64,000 nucleotides of DNA, taken from Winogradskyella pelagia (GTDB taxonomy: Bacteria; Bacteroidota; Bacteroidia; Flavobacteriales; Flavobacteriaceae). Positions 47,683-57,332 of this stretch are shown piece after piece. Numbering within the stretch: position 1 is the first letter of the stretch; every line of letters starts with the position of its first letter. The DNA lies in contig NZ_JAGEVF010000002.1 of the NCBI RefSeq assembly GCF_017581965.1, positions 310,001 through 374,000 of the forward strand. The letters run 5' to 3'. The translations under genes were made by a program, and so were the position numbers. The notes below the pieces were generated by a model that worked only from the letters and a program-made list of their open reading frames with translations, was not told where the DNA came from and did not search any database.

Positions 47683-50181
47683 ATGTCGAAGAATTTAGTG
47701 ATTGTTGAGTCGCCTGCAAAGGCAAAAACTATAGAGAAATTTTTAGGTAAAGATTACAGAGTAGAATCTAGCTTTGGTCATATCGCAGACTTACCATCTA
47801 AGGAGCTTGGTGTTGATGTAGACAAGGATTTTAAGCCCAAATATCAAGTCTCAAAAGACAAGCGCGACGTTGTTAAAAAATTAAAGGATTTAGCCAAAAA
47901 AGCAGAAATTGTTTGGTTGGCAAGTGATGAAGATCGTGAGGGAGAAGCTATTGCTTGGCACTTGGCTGAGACTCTAGGCTTAGATAAAAATAAAATTAAG
48001 CGTATTGTTTTTCATGAAATTACCAAAAGCGCTATTACTAAGGCCATCGAAAACCCTCGAACTATTGACTATAACCTTGTAGATGCGCAACAAGCGAGAC
48101 GTGTTTTAGATCGTATAGTTGGTTATGAATTATCACCTGTGTTATGGCGCAAGGTAAAAGGTGGATTGTCTGCTGGAAGAGTGCAATCCGTTTCAGTTAG
48201 ACTTATTGTAGAACGAGAGCGCGATATACAAGGTTTTACACCTGAGGCTTCCTACAGGATTGATGCTGAATTTAAAACCGAAACGGGAAATTCATTCAAG
48301 GCCAAATTACCTAAGAACTTTAGTTCAAAACAAGAAGCAGAATCCTTTTTAAATAAAAATCTAAATGCTAGCTATCAGGTTGATAGCCTAGAAAAAAAGC
48401 CTGTAAAAAAATCGCCAGCACCACCGTTTACAACATCGACTTTACAACAGGAAGCCGCTAGGAAATTGGGCTTCTCAGTGAGCAGGACAATGAGTAATGC
48501 TCAACGTTTATATGAGGCAGGTTTTATTACTTACATGAGAACAGATAGTGTAAACCTATCTAATGAAGCGAAAAAGGGAGCGGCCGAAGCTATAATATCT
48601 TCTTATGGCCAGAATTACAGTGAACCAAGAAATTATAGAGGTAAATCAAAAGGAGCACAAGAAGCTCACGAGGCAATTAGGCCTACTAATTTTGCGAATC
48701 CAACAGTAAATGCAGATAGAGATCAAGCTAGGTTATATGATTTAATTTGGAAACGTGCTATTGCTTCCCAGATGAGTAATGCTAAATTAGAGCGTACTAA
48801 CGTAAAAATAAAGATAAACTCCCAAAAACCAGTCAAAGAACTGTTTATAGCTAATGGGGAAATCATAACTTTTGATGGCTTTTTAAAAGTCTATCTAGAA
48901 GGTACGGATGATGAGGATACAGAACAATCAGGTCTCTTGCCAGAACTCTCAGTTTCTGATGAATTAGACAGAAAATATATTTCTGCTACCGAACGATTTA
49001 CAAGGCCACCTGCGCGATATACTGAGGCATCGTTAGTTAAAAAGTTAGAGGAACTTGGTATTGGAAGGCCATCGACTTATGCACCAACTATTTCTACCAT
49101 ACAGAATAGAAATTATGTAGAGAAAGGAAGTGTAGATGGTGTTGAGCGTAACTATGCTCAATTAACATTGAAGGCGAACAAGATTGAAGAAAAATTACTC
49201 TCCGAACGTGTTGGTTCTGATAAAGGGAAATTAGTACCAACAGACATAGGGATGATTGTGACGGACTTTTTAGTAAATCACTTTGAAAGCATCTTAGATT
49301 ATAATTTTACGGCAAAGGTTGAAGAGAGTTTCGATGATATTGCCGAAGGCAAAGAAGATTGGACCGCCATGATGAAAGATTTCTACAAAGGTTTTCATCC
49401 TCAAGTTGAGGACGTCCAAGAAAATGCAGAACGTGAGTCTGGTGAACGTATATTGGGTAAGGACCCTAAAACTGGCCGCCAAGTAAGTGTCCGCTTAGGT
49501 AAATTTGGACCAATGGTACAAATAGGAACTGTAGATGACGATGAGAAGCCTACATTTGCTAGCCTAGCTCCAGATCAGCAATTAAGCACAATTACTTATG
49601 ATGAGGCGATGGATCTTTTTCAACTTCCAAAAGCCTTGGGCCACTATAATGAAGATGAGGTTGAGGTAAATATAGGACGCTTTGGTCCCTACGTACGCTA
49701 TGGTAAAAAGTTTGTTTCGCTACCCAAAGGTGTAGATCCTTTGTCCGTTGAGTTAGACCAAGCTATTGAATTCATTAAAGAAAAGGAGAAAGCAGATGCG
49801 CCAATTTATAAATATCAAGGATTAGATGTCGTTAAAGGTAAAGGACGCTTTGGTCCATTTATAAAATGGAATAATATGTTTATAAATGTGAATAAAAAAT
49901 ACGATTGGGACAATTTATCTGAGGATGACATTGTAACTTTGATTGAAGAGAAAATCCAGAAAGAAAAAGATAAGTTAATCCATGTCTGGGAAGAAGAAGG
50001 GATTCGTGTAGAAAAAGCAAGATGGGGAAGGCATAATGTTATCAAAGGAAAGCAAAAGGTAGAATTGGCAAAGACAGTAGATGTCAGTGAGATGTCGCTA
50101 GATGATGCCAAAGCTATATTAGAGAAAAATGCTCCCAAAAAGAAGACAACAAGAAAAAAAGCAGCAACTAAAAAGAAATAA
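47683..50181 (+). CDS. topA: DNA topoisomerase I TopA
   Basis: A type IA topoisomerase that relaxes negative supercoils. The Toprim domain opens with VIVESPAKAKTIEKFL and contains SDEDREGEAIAWH; the catalytic Tyr is Y284 in ITYMRTDS. Zinc-finger cysteines are absent; instead, the C-terminal part has at least three cysteine-free topoisomerase repeats (each with G-R/K-F-GP). A Lys-rich tail (PKKKTTRKKAATKKK) should bind DNA. The length (832 aa) is normal for Bacteroidota. It is followed six bases later by the arginase-like gene. Confidence 0.96.
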   Translation: MSKNLVIVESPAKAKTIEKFLGKDYRVESSFGHIADLPSKELGVDVDKDFKPKYQVSKDKRDVVKKLKDLAKKAEIVWLASDEDREGEAIAWHLAETLGLDKNKIKRIVFHEITKSAITKAIENPRTIDYNLVDAQQARRVLDRIVGYELSPVLWRKVKGGLSAGRVQSVSVRLIVERERDIQGFTPEASYRIDAEFKTETGNSFKAKLPKNFSSKQEAESFLNKNLNASYQVDSLEKKPVKKSPAPPFTTSTLQQEAARKLGFSVSRTMSNAQRLYEAGFITYMRTDSVNLSNEAKKGAAEAIISSYGQNYSEPRNYRGKSKGAQEAHEAIRPTNFANPTVNADRDQARLYDLIWKRAIASQMSNAKLERTNVKIKINSQKPVKELFIANGEIITFDGFLKVYLEGTDDEDTEQSGLLPELSVSDELDRKYISATERFTRPPARYTEASLVKKLEELGIGRPSTYAPTISTIQNRNYVEKGSVDGVERNYAQLTLKANKIEEKLLSERVGSDKGKLVPTDIGMIVTDFLVNHFESILDYNFTAKVEESFDDIAEGKEDWTAMMKDFYKGFHPQVEDVQENAERESGERILGKDPKTGRQVSVRLGKFGPMVQIGTVDDDEKPTFASLAPDQQLSTITYDEAMDLFQLPKALGHYNEDEVEVNIGRFGPYVRYGKKFVSLPKGVDPLSVELDQAIEFIKEKEKADAPIYKYQGLDVVKGKGRFGPFIKWNNMFINVNKKYDWDNLSEDDIVTLIEEKIQKEKDKLIHVWEEEGIRVEKARWGRHNVIKGKQKVELAKTVDVSEMSLDDAKAILEKNAPKKKTTRKKAATKKK

Positions 50182-50187
50182 TAAAGT

Positions 50188-51354
50188 ATGAATTTTAATT
50201 TTTTAACGCCTGTTTCAGATGCAGTATTGGCTCATAACGAACTAGTTGCACAACAAGGGCTAGGAAAAAAAGTTAAAATTCACTCCCAACAATTAGGATT
50301 GCCAGATTTAGATGATGTCAAAATTGCAATCATCGGAGTAAAGGAAAATAGAAACGATGTTAATTATATGGGTGAAGACCTTAATTTCGATTCTATTAGA
50401 AAGACCTTTTACACTTTATTCCCTGGTAATTGGCACACAACTATAGCAGACCTAGGAGATATTAACCCGGGTGAAACGGTAGAGGACTCGTATTTTGCGA
50501 TTAAAACGGTAATTAGCGTTTTAATAGAAAAGGGAATAATTCCTATAATAATCGGAGGCAGTCAGGATTTGACCTATGCAAATTATCGGGCTTACGATGA
50601 TTTAGTACCAATGGTAAATATTGTAAATATCGATTCAAATTTTGATCTAGGGGATGCCAACTTGCCAATTAAGAATAACAGTTATGTTGGGAAAATAATA
50701 GTTGAAGAACCTTACAATCTTTTTAACTATACCACTTTAGGCTATCAGACTTACTTTAATTCCCAGGAGGAAATCGATCTTGTAGAGAAGCTTTATTTTG
50801 AAGCATATCGGCTAGGTGAGATATCAACTGATATTAATATGGTAGAACCATTGATGAGAGATGCTCATTTAGTCTCACTAGACCTAAAGTCTATTGAAGC
50901 TTCGGCGGTTAGTAATAGTCAAAAGTATTCTCCAAATGGGTTTTCCGGAAAAGAAATCTGTGCTATAAGTCGCTATGCTGGGATAAGTAATAAGGTATCT
51001 TCATTTGGGATATATGAATATCATAACTCTAAAAATGACAGTGCCACATCAATGTTAGTAGCCCAAATTATGTGGTATTTCATAGAGGGTATAAACTGTA
51101 GGGTTAAAGACGACGATTTTACAAACGAAAACCTTTACCAAAAATATAATGTCCTAGTAGATGGTGACGAATTGATCTTCTACAAGAGCCTTAGGACAGG
51201 TCGCTGGTGGATTGAAATTCCTTTTTTGCCAGACGTTAATAATAAATTAAAAAAGCACACGTTATTACCATGCATGCATTCCGACTATGTGCAAGCTTCT
51301 AAGGGTGAAATACCAGAAAGGTGGTATAAAGCCTACAGGAAGAACAGCTTATAA
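50188..51354 (+). CDS. Arginase/formimidoylglutamase-fold protein with a degraded metal site
   Basis: A 388-residue protein with the ureohydrolase fold outline (IPIIIGGSQDLTYANY, NIVNIDSNFD, HLVSLDLKSIEASAVS). In active enzymes the two manganese ions are held by an H, a DxHxD set and a DxD set. Here the first His is Q126 (GGSQD), the middle set reads D149-S-N151-F-D153 and the last reads D232-L-K234, so three of six ligands are gone. Catalysis by the usual mechanism is unlikely. It lies between topA and gldK, 159 bases before gldK, and may serve a structural or regulatory role there. Automated annotation would probably call it formimidoylglutamase. Confidence 0.82.
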   Translation: MNFNFLTPVSDAVLAHNELVAQQGLGKKVKIHSQQLGLPDLDDVKIAIIGVKENRNDVNYMGEDLNFDSIRKTFYTLFPGNWHTTIADLGDINPGETVEDSYFAIKTVISVLIEKGIIPIIIGGSQDLTYANYRAYDDLVPMVNIVNIDSNFDLGDANLPIKNNSYVGKIIVEEPYNLFNYTTLGYQTYFNSQEEIDLVEKLYFEAYRLGEISTDINMVEPLMRDAHLVSLDLKSIEASAVSNSQKYSPNGFSGKEICAISRYAGISNKVSSFGIYEYHNSKNDSATSMLVAQIMWYFIEGINCRVKDDDFTNENLYQKYNVLVDGDELIFYKSLRTGRWWIEIPFLPDVNNKLKKHTLLPCMHSDYVQASKGEIPERWYKAYRKNSL

Positions 51355-51391
51355 ATTGTACTTTTGGTCGATATTTAACGATTTTTTAATC

Positions 51392-51421
51392 GATGAAATG
51401 CAATTTTTAGGGATGAAATGC
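51392..51421 (+). repeat. Pair of 10-bp direct repeats upstream of gldK
   Basis: GATGAAATGC occurs at 51392-51401 and again at 51412-51421, a 20-base period (about two helical turns). It is followed by an imperfect A/T-rich hairpin at 51431-51452. This may be a binding site controlling the gld operon or leftover duplication. Confidence 0.5.
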
Positions 51422-51513
51422 GAAAAAATTCGGAAAAAAGTTGTTTTTTCGGAAATATATAAATATGTTTACCACCTTAAAATTAAGGACGACTAATTTA
51501 ACCTCGTGTTACT

Positions 51514-52866
51514 ATGAATATTAAGAAGTTTATTTTACTAACCACTGTATTAGTTTTGGTTGCCAGTTGTAATTCTGGGGATCGAGGACAATTAGTAGGT
51601 GTTAAGGGTAAGAAATGGCATCCAGAGAAACCTTATGGAATGACCTTAGTACCTGGTGGAGCGTTTATCATGGGTAAATCCGATGATGATATCGCTGGTG
51701 TAAATGATGCTCCGACTAAAACGGCCACTGTTAGAGCCTTTTATATGGATGAGACTGAAATCACCAATAGTGAGTATCGCCAATTCGTAGAATGGGTTAG
51801 AGATTCTACATTGAGATTAAAGTTAGCTGAGATGGCTGATTTAGAAGGTAAGACCCCAGGTAATGGAGATATAGGTGAGTTTGCTTATGTAGATTCTAAT
51901 CCAGATGATATGAATGCATACGAAAGTTATATGCTCAATACTTATGGAAATGAACAACGCAAAATAAATCGAGATATCGATTTAATATTTGATACGGATG
52001 ATTATCCAGACGAGTTATATGCAGAAGTTATGGATGGTATGTATTTGCCTTTAGAAGAGTCGTATAACGGTCAACGTACTTGGGATGTTAAGCAATTTAA
52101 ATTCCAGTATACTTACATGGATATACAAAAAGCAGCTAAGGATAGAAGCCTCAAGCGCAGCGATGTCATAATAAGAGAAGAAGTAGAAGTATACCCAGAC
52201 ACAACATCTTGGATTAGAGACTTTGCGTATTCCTACAATGAGCCAATGCATAACGACTACTTTTGGCACGATGCCTATGGAGATTATCCAGTAGTAGGTG
52301 TGTCATGGAAACAAGCTCAGGCTTTTTGTCAATGGAGAACCTTATACCATAATGGTTATCAAAAGGGCAGAGGAAGACAAGCTGTAAATGCTTATCGTTT
52401 GCCTTCTGAAGCTGAATGGGAGTATGCAGCACGTGGTGGTTTGCAAGGTGCCAGCTACCCATGGGGTGGACCATACACTAAGAATGATAGAGGATGCTTT
52501 ATGGCAAACTTTAAACCTTTAAGAGGGGATTATGCTGCGGATCAAGCATTATACACCGTGGAAGCAGATGCATATGACCCAAATGACTTTAACCTTTATA
52601 ATATGGCAGGGAATGTCTCGGAATGGGTAAATGGATCATACGATCCAGGCTCTTATGAGTATGCCTCTACAATTAATCCAAACGTAAACGATGCAGAAAA
52701 TTCGCGTAAGGTTGTTCGCGGTGGATCTTGGAAAGACGTTGCTTATTTCTTACAAGTAAGCTCACGTGATTACGAGTATGCAGATTCTGCGAGAAGCTAT
52801 ATTGGATTTAGGACTGTTCAAGATTATATGGGAACAGAAGTAACGCAAAACGCAGCCACAAATTAG
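51514..52866 (+). CDS. gldK: Gliding motility / T9SS lipoprotein GldK
   Basis: An outer-membrane-associated lipoprotein (VASCNS, C19 lipidated) that, with GldN, forms the periplasmic ring of the type IX secretion system. The body is a sulfatase-modifying-factor (FGE-like) domain: MTLVPGGAFIMGKSDDD, PVVGVSWKQAQAFCQWR, YRLPSEAEWEYAARGG, NVSEWVNGSYDPG and VVRGGSWKDVAYF. At 450 aa it has normal length. It is the first of the consecutive gldKLMN genes. Confidence 0.97.
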   Translation: MNIKKFILLTTVLVLVASCNSGDRGQLVGVKGKKWHPEKPYGMTLVPGGAFIMGKSDDDIAGVNDAPTKTATVRAFYMDETEITNSEYRQFVEWVRDSTLRLKLAEMADLEGKTPGNGDIGEFAYVDSNPDDMNAYESYMLNTYGNEQRKINRDIDLIFDTDDYPDELYAEVMDGMYLPLEESYNGQRTWDVKQFKFQYTYMDIQKAAKDRSLKRSDVIIREEVEVYPDTTSWIRDFAYSYNEPMHNDYFWHDAYGDYPVVGVSWKQAQAFCQWRTLYHNGYQKGRGRQAVNAYRLPSEAEWEYAARGGLQGASYPWGGPYTKNDRGCFMANFKPLRGDYAADQALYTVEADAYDPNDFNLYNMAGNVSEWVNGSYDPGSYEYASTINPNVNDAENSRKVVRGGSWKDVAYFLQVSSRDYEYADSARSYIGFRTVQDYMGTEVTQNAATN

Positions 52867-52949
52867 AATAATACAACTTAACAAATAACCCAAATTTTAT
52901 TAACCTACTTAAGTTATACCATTAACTTAAACTTAAACTAAACAAAACT

Positions 52950-53582
52950 ATGGCACAGAAAGGCAAAATTACAATCACTAACATGATTTACGGATTAGGA
53001 GCGGCAATCGTAATTGTTGGAGCTTTATTTAAGATTCAACACTGGCCTTACGGTTCGGAAATCTTAACAATTGGTATGATTGTAGAAGCACTGGTATTTA
53101 CATATTCAGCGTTTGAAAAGCAACAGTCAGATTTAGATTGGTCTCTTGTATATCCTGAACTAGCAGGAGGCGTAACAGCTGGCAAAAAGAAAAAAGAAGA
53201 ACCAAAAGATGCAGAGGGACTTCTTTCTAAGAAATTAGATAATCTATTAAAAGAAGCAAAAATAGATGGTGAGTTAATGGCTAGTCTTGGAAGTAGTATT
53301 AAAAATTTCGAAGGTGCCGCTAAAAATATTTCACCAACTGTAGATTCCTTATCTGCACAGAAGAAGTATAGTGAAGAACTTTCTTTAGCTGCGGCTCAAA
53401 TGGAGTCATTAAATAGCTTATACAAGGTACAAATGGAAAGTGCCAATCGTCAAGCAGCTATTAATGAGGAAGCAGTTGAAAATGCAACTAAGCTAAAGGA
53501 GCAGATGGTATCATTAGCATCTAATTTATCCTCCTTGAATGGAGTTTATGGTGGAATGTTATCTGCTATGAACAAAAACTAA
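52950..53582 (+). CDS. gldL: T9SS/gliding motor protein GldL
   Basis: An inner-membrane motor component with two N-terminal helices (about 12-28 and 36-54) and a cytoplasmic coiled tail (about 75-210). The charged intramembrane residues expected of the proton-driven motor are seen: K28 near the end of helix 1 and E46 within helix 2 (GMIVEALVF). It pairs with GldM. The gene starts 83 bases after gldK. Confidence 0.96.
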   Translation: MAQKGKITITNMIYGLGAAIVIVGALFKIQHWPYGSEILTIGMIVEALVFTYSAFEKQQSDLDWSLVYPELAGGVTAGKKKKEEPKDAEGLLSKKLDNLLKEAKIDGELMASLGSSIKNFEGAAKNISPTVDSLSAQKKYSEELSLAAAQMESLNSLYKVQMESANRQAAINEEAVENATKLKEQMVSLASNLSSLNGVYGGMLSAMNKN

Positions 53583-53630
53583 TTAGTTTTTATAATTAAT
53601 TCTTTTAATCAAACTTAAAAACTAATTACA

Positions 53631-55202
53631 ATGGCAGGAGGAAAATTATCTGCAAGGCAGAAAATGATTAACTTAATGTACTTGGTATTTATTGCTATGA
53701 TGGCAATGAACATGTCCAAGGAAGTACTATCGGCATTTGGATTGATGGATGCGAAATTCGCTGAATCAAATACGGTAGCAGAAGATAAAAACAGCGCATT
53801 ACTCGCAGACTTGGAGAGAAAGGCAGAAGAGAAACCTGCAGAGTTTGCAGTGCCCTCTAATAAAGCGGCCCAAGTGAGTCTTGCATCTGATAAATTTTAT
53901 AAATATATCCAATCACTTAAGCAAGACCTGCTTAGAGAAGGCAATTATAAAGTTGACGAAAAAGGTAAATTACCTTTTGAAGAAATGGATAAAACAGACA
54001 TCCTAGATGAAATGTGGTTCACAGGAGATCGCAATACCAAAAAAGGGGATGAGGTTATTGCTAAGATTGAAGAATATAAAAATGAAATAAAAAGTATTCT
54101 TGGGTCTGACGTTAAATACAAAAAAGCAATTGAACGCTTTGAGAGCCGTTTCAGTCTAGAAAAAGTAGAAAACAACGATGGCAAAAAAATCGATTGGTTA
54201 AAGTATAATTTCCAAGGTTTCCCGGCTATTGCATCCTTTACTAAGCTTACAGCTATGCAAAATGATGTGAAAGTAACAGAGACCAACTTGTTTAACCTAT
54301 TTTTAGGGAATACTTTAGATGAGGCTGTATCTTTAAAAAAGTATCAAGCTATAGTATTAGCTGATAAATCTGCGTTTTTTGCTGGAGAAAAATTTCAAGG
54401 TAAAGTAGTTCTAGGAAAGTATGCTAACGTAACTCCTACAAAGTTAACGGTCCAAGGACAGGAAATCAATGTAGGTGAGGCTGTTGACTCAACTGGTGCT
54501 GCAAGATTAGATTTCAATGTAGGAAATGTTGGTGAGCAAAAAATTCAAGGTAGTTTTACATTCCTTGAAGATGGTAAACCACTTGAAATTCCGATTGTTG
54601 GAAATTATGTAGTGGTGCCTAGACCAAATTCTGCAACAATTTCTGCAGATAAGATGAACGTTGTTTATCGTGGTGTTGCCAACCCAATGACCATTTCTTT
54701 TGCTGGTGTACCAGATAATAAAGTATCTGCTTCTGGTGTTGGACTTAGTAAAGTATCAGGCCAGGGGAAATACGTTATGAATGCAGGATCTGGTAAAGAA
54801 GTAACTATTAACGTCACTGCAACACTAGATGATGGTTCTAAGGCTTCAGATAGCAAAACTTTTAGAATAAAAGATATTCCTGCGCCAACTGGTGTAATTG
54901 CTGGACAAACAGGAGTTGTTAAATTACCGAAGCGCAATGTTGAAATTGGTACTGTTGCTGCAAAATTAGACGACTTTGTTTTTGATTTACCAATTGAAGT
55001 CACATCATTTAAAATAAAAGTCCCTGGGCAACCTACAGTAAATGTTGCTGGAACAAAAATGAATAGTCAGGCACAAGCTTCAATTAAAAGAGCTCGTCGT
55101 GGTGATAACATTACCATTTTTGATATCAAAGCAAGAATTAAAGGAAATACATCTTATAAATTAAAGAATGTTTCTCCTGTTATTGTTGAGGTGACCAACT
55201 AA
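53631..55202 (+). CDS. gldM: T9SS/gliding motor protein GldM
   Basis: A 523-residue protein with one N-terminal membrane helix (about 14-32, MINLMYLVFIAMMAMNMSKE) that packs with GldL, and a long periplasmic part of one helical and several beta domains that reaches the GldK/N ring. Landmarks are YVVVPRPNSATISADKMNVVYRGV and the ending KLKNVSPVIVEV. Together with GldL it transmits proton-motive force to secretion and gliding. It starts 48 bases after gldL. Confidence 0.96.
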   Translation: MAGGKLSARQKMINLMYLVFIAMMAMNMSKEVLSAFGLMDAKFAESNTVAEDKNSALLADLERKAEEKPAEFAVPSNKAAQVSLASDKFYKYIQSLKQDLLREGNYKVDEKGKLPFEEMDKTDILDEMWFTGDRNTKKGDEVIAKIEEYKNEIKSILGSDVKYKKAIERFESRFSLEKVENNDGKKIDWLKYNFQGFPAIASFTKLTAMQNDVKVTETNLFNLFLGNTLDEAVSLKKYQAIVLADKSAFFAGEKFQGKVVLGKYANVTPTKLTVQGQEINVGEAVDSTGAARLDFNVGNVGEQKIQGSFTFLEDGKPLEIPIVGNYVVVPRPNSATISADKMNVVYRGVANPMTISFAGVPDNKVSASGVGLSKVSGQGKYVMNAGSGKEVTINVTATLDDGSKASDSKTFRIKDIPAPTGVIAGQTGVVKLPKRNVEIGTVAAKLDDFVFDLPIEVTSFKIKVPGQPTVNVAGTKMNSQAQASIKRARRGDNITIFDIKARIKGNTSYKLKNVSPVIVEVTN

Positions 55203-55261
55203 GAGACAATTTATCTAGAAAGATTACATTCTAAACGAACAAACCCAAATTAAAGAGAACA

Positions 55262-56170
55262 ATGAAAATGAGAAGCTTTATATATACAGGATTAGCCGTT
55301 GTGGCAACAAACTTTATGTTTGCTCAAGCTAATGTCCTCAATGCAAAGATACCAGAAGAAATTGGTATGAAAACTGAAGCGCAACTAGCTCTTGATAACG
55401 ATAAGCCCCTAGAGTATGGGTATGTTGGAGATAGAGATATATTGTACTCTAAAATGATTTGGGAAAAAGTCGTTTTAGATGAGCGTGTAAATTTCCCGCT
55501 TTATTTTCCGGTAGAAGAAAATTTAGGTGAGAATAGAAAGTCCCTTTATCAAGTTCTAATGGAAAATTTGGAAAGTGGTATGATTCCTAAAGTATATGCC
55601 GATTCTTATTTTACAGAAGAACGTACTTTAAAGGATTTGGAAGCTTCTCTTACGATGACTAAGATTACAGATGCTGGTATTGACTATATGAACGAAAATG
55701 CCGTAGGTGAAGACGAAGTACCTGAAGAATTTATTATAAGAAGAGATATTGGCCCTGCTGACATTAATTCGTATTTAATAAAAGGTCTTTGGTATTTTGA
55801 TAAGCGACAAGGAGAGTTAAAGTATCGTATTTTAGGAATAGCTCCTGCTGCTCCAGATGTTAACTTTATTGATGAGGAAGGTGATGCTAACAGTGAACCA
55901 ATTCCAATGTTCTGGGTGTTTTTCCCTGAGATAAGGGATATTCTTCACGAGGCTAAAGCTTTTAACGACAGTAACAGTGCAGTGCCTATTTCCTTCGATC
56001 ATTTATTAAATAGCCGTCGTTTTAGTGGTCTTATTTACAAGGAAGAAAATGTTTACGGTGATAGAGAGGTAAAGGAGTACGTAGCAGAAAATGCATTAAT
56101 GCAATTGATGGAATCAGAGCGTATTAAAGATAAAATAAGAGACTTTGAACAAGATATGTGGAGTTATTAA
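55262..56170 (+). CDS. gldN: T9SS/gliding protein GldN
   Basis: A 302-residue periplasmic protein with a signal peptide (about 1-21, ending MFAQA) and the GldN/PorN body (YGYVGDRDILYSKMIWEKVVLDERVNFPLYFP, DINSYLIKGLWYFDKRQGELKYRILGIAP). It forms the ring with GldK. It is the last gene of the operon and is followed by a strong terminator. Confidence 0.96.
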   Translation: MKMRSFIYTGLAVVATNFMFAQANVLNAKIPEEIGMKTEAQLALDNDKPLEYGYVGDRDILYSKMIWEKVVLDERVNFPLYFPVEENLGENRKSLYQVLMENLESGMIPKVYADSYFTEERTLKDLEASLTMTKITDAGIDYMNENAVGEDEVPEEFIIRRDIGPADINSYLIKGLWYFDKRQGELKYRILGIAPAAPDVNFIDEEGDANSEPIPMFWVFFPEIRDILHEAKAFNDSNSAVPISFDHLLNSRRFSGLIYKEENVYGDREVKEYVAENALMQLMESERIKDKIRDFEQDMWSY

Positions 56171-56191
56171 TCTTCACATCAATAAAATGAG

Positions 56192-56217
56192 CGCCCACTT
56201 TTAGTGGGCGTTTTTTA
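56192..56217 (+). terminator. Terminator of the gldKLMN operon
   Basis: CGCCCACT and AGTGGGCG form an 8-bp GC-rich stem with a 3-base loop and six T. It ends the gliding/secretion operon. Confidence 0.94.
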
Positions 56218-56281
56218 TTTCTAAATTAGATATTATTAGTTTCTAGAATACTTAAGTTTTAAATAGTTGATTGTATTATAG

Positions 56282-57325
56282 ATGAGACAGGTTGATTATA
56301 TTATAGTAGGTTGTGGTTTAGCTGGAATTTCATTTGCCGAAAAGTTGAGGGCAAATAGCCAATCTTTTATGGTATTTGATAATAGCTCCCAGCAATCATC
56401 ACTTGCTGCTGCGGGTTTATATAATCCTGTTATTCTTAAACGATTTACTCCGGTTTGGAAGGTAAAGGAGCAGTTGAAAATTGCGTTACCACTATATGCG
56501 AATATTGAGAAAGACCTGAGTATAAAGATTGATTATCGCTTGCGTATTTTAAGGCGTTTTTCCTCGGTTGAAGAACAAAATCTTTGGTTTACTGCTTCAG
56601 ACAAATCGACTTTAGAAGATTTTATGGGCCTAAATATTGTCAAGAACACAAATCCACTAATAGATGCACCTTTTGGTTTCGGTGAGGTCTTACAGGCCGG
56701 ACGATTAGATACGGAAGAATTAATTAGGCGTTATAAGGCCTTTTTAATCAAAGAGCAATGGCTTGTTTCAGAACGTTTTGATTATCAAAACCTTCAAATT
56801 TTAGAGGACCAATTTGTTTATGGTGATCTTGTTTCAAAGTATATTGTTTTTGCAGAAGGTTTTGGTGTAAAGCAAAACCCATTTTTCAATGATATCCCTT
56901 TAAATGGGACTAAAGGAGAAGTTCTTACAGTTAGAATACCGCAATTAAAAATTGATTATGCTGTAAAATCTTCTGTTTTTATTATTCCACTAGGTAATGA
57001 CTTATATACAGTTGGGTCAACTTATAATTGGAGCGACACCTCTAACCTGCCAACTAATGAAGCAAAACAAGAATTGCTAACAAAACTCAAATCATTTATT
57101 ACGTCAGATGTAGAAGTTGTGAACCATGTGGCAGGAATACGGCCTACAGTAAAAGATCGAAGACCCTTAGTAGGAAGACATCCTAAATTTCATAATATGT
57201 ATATGCTTAATGGTTTGGGAACACGAGGTGTGCTAATTGGACCTTATGTAGCAGAACAATTGATCAATCATATAGAGTTTGGTGAATCTCTAGATGAAGA
57301 GATTAACATTAATAGGTTTCTCTAG
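56282..57325 (+). CDS. FAD-dependent oxidoreductase of the DAO (glycine/D-amino acid oxidase-like) family
   Basis: A 347-residue flavoprotein with an N-terminal dinucleotide fold (DYIIVGCGLAGISFAEKL, with VFDNS at the end of strand 2) and the DAO C-terminal FAD segment (VAGIRPTVKDRRPLVGRH, YMLNGLGTRGVLIGPYVAE). It has no signal peptide. Substrate unknown. It directly follows the gldN terminator; its 3' end faces the DUF983 gene. Confidence 0.88.
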   Translation: MRQVDYIIVGCGLAGISFAEKLRANSQSFMVFDNSSQQSSLAAAGLYNPVILKRFTPVWKVKEQLKIALPLYANIEKDLSIKIDYRLRILRRFSSVEEQNLWFTASDKSTLEDFMGLNIVKNTNPLIDAPFGFGEVLQAGRLDTEELIRRYKAFLIKEQWLVSERFDYQNLQILEDQFVYGDLVSKYIVFAEGFGVKQNPFFNDIPLNGTKGEVLTVRIPQLKIDYAVKSSVFIIPLGNDLYTVGSTYNWSDTSNLPTNEAKQELLTKLKSFITSDVEVVNHVAGIRPTVKDRRPLVGRHPKFHNMYMLNGLGTRGVLIGPYVAEQLINHIEFGESLDEEININRFL

Positions 57326-57332
57326 CCCAAAT

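Noticed and set aside
51287..51496. Small ORF overlapping the end of the arginase-like gene and the gldK leader
   Set aside because: Mostly out-of-frame coding sequence followed by A/T-rich leader; no domain, no clear start signal.
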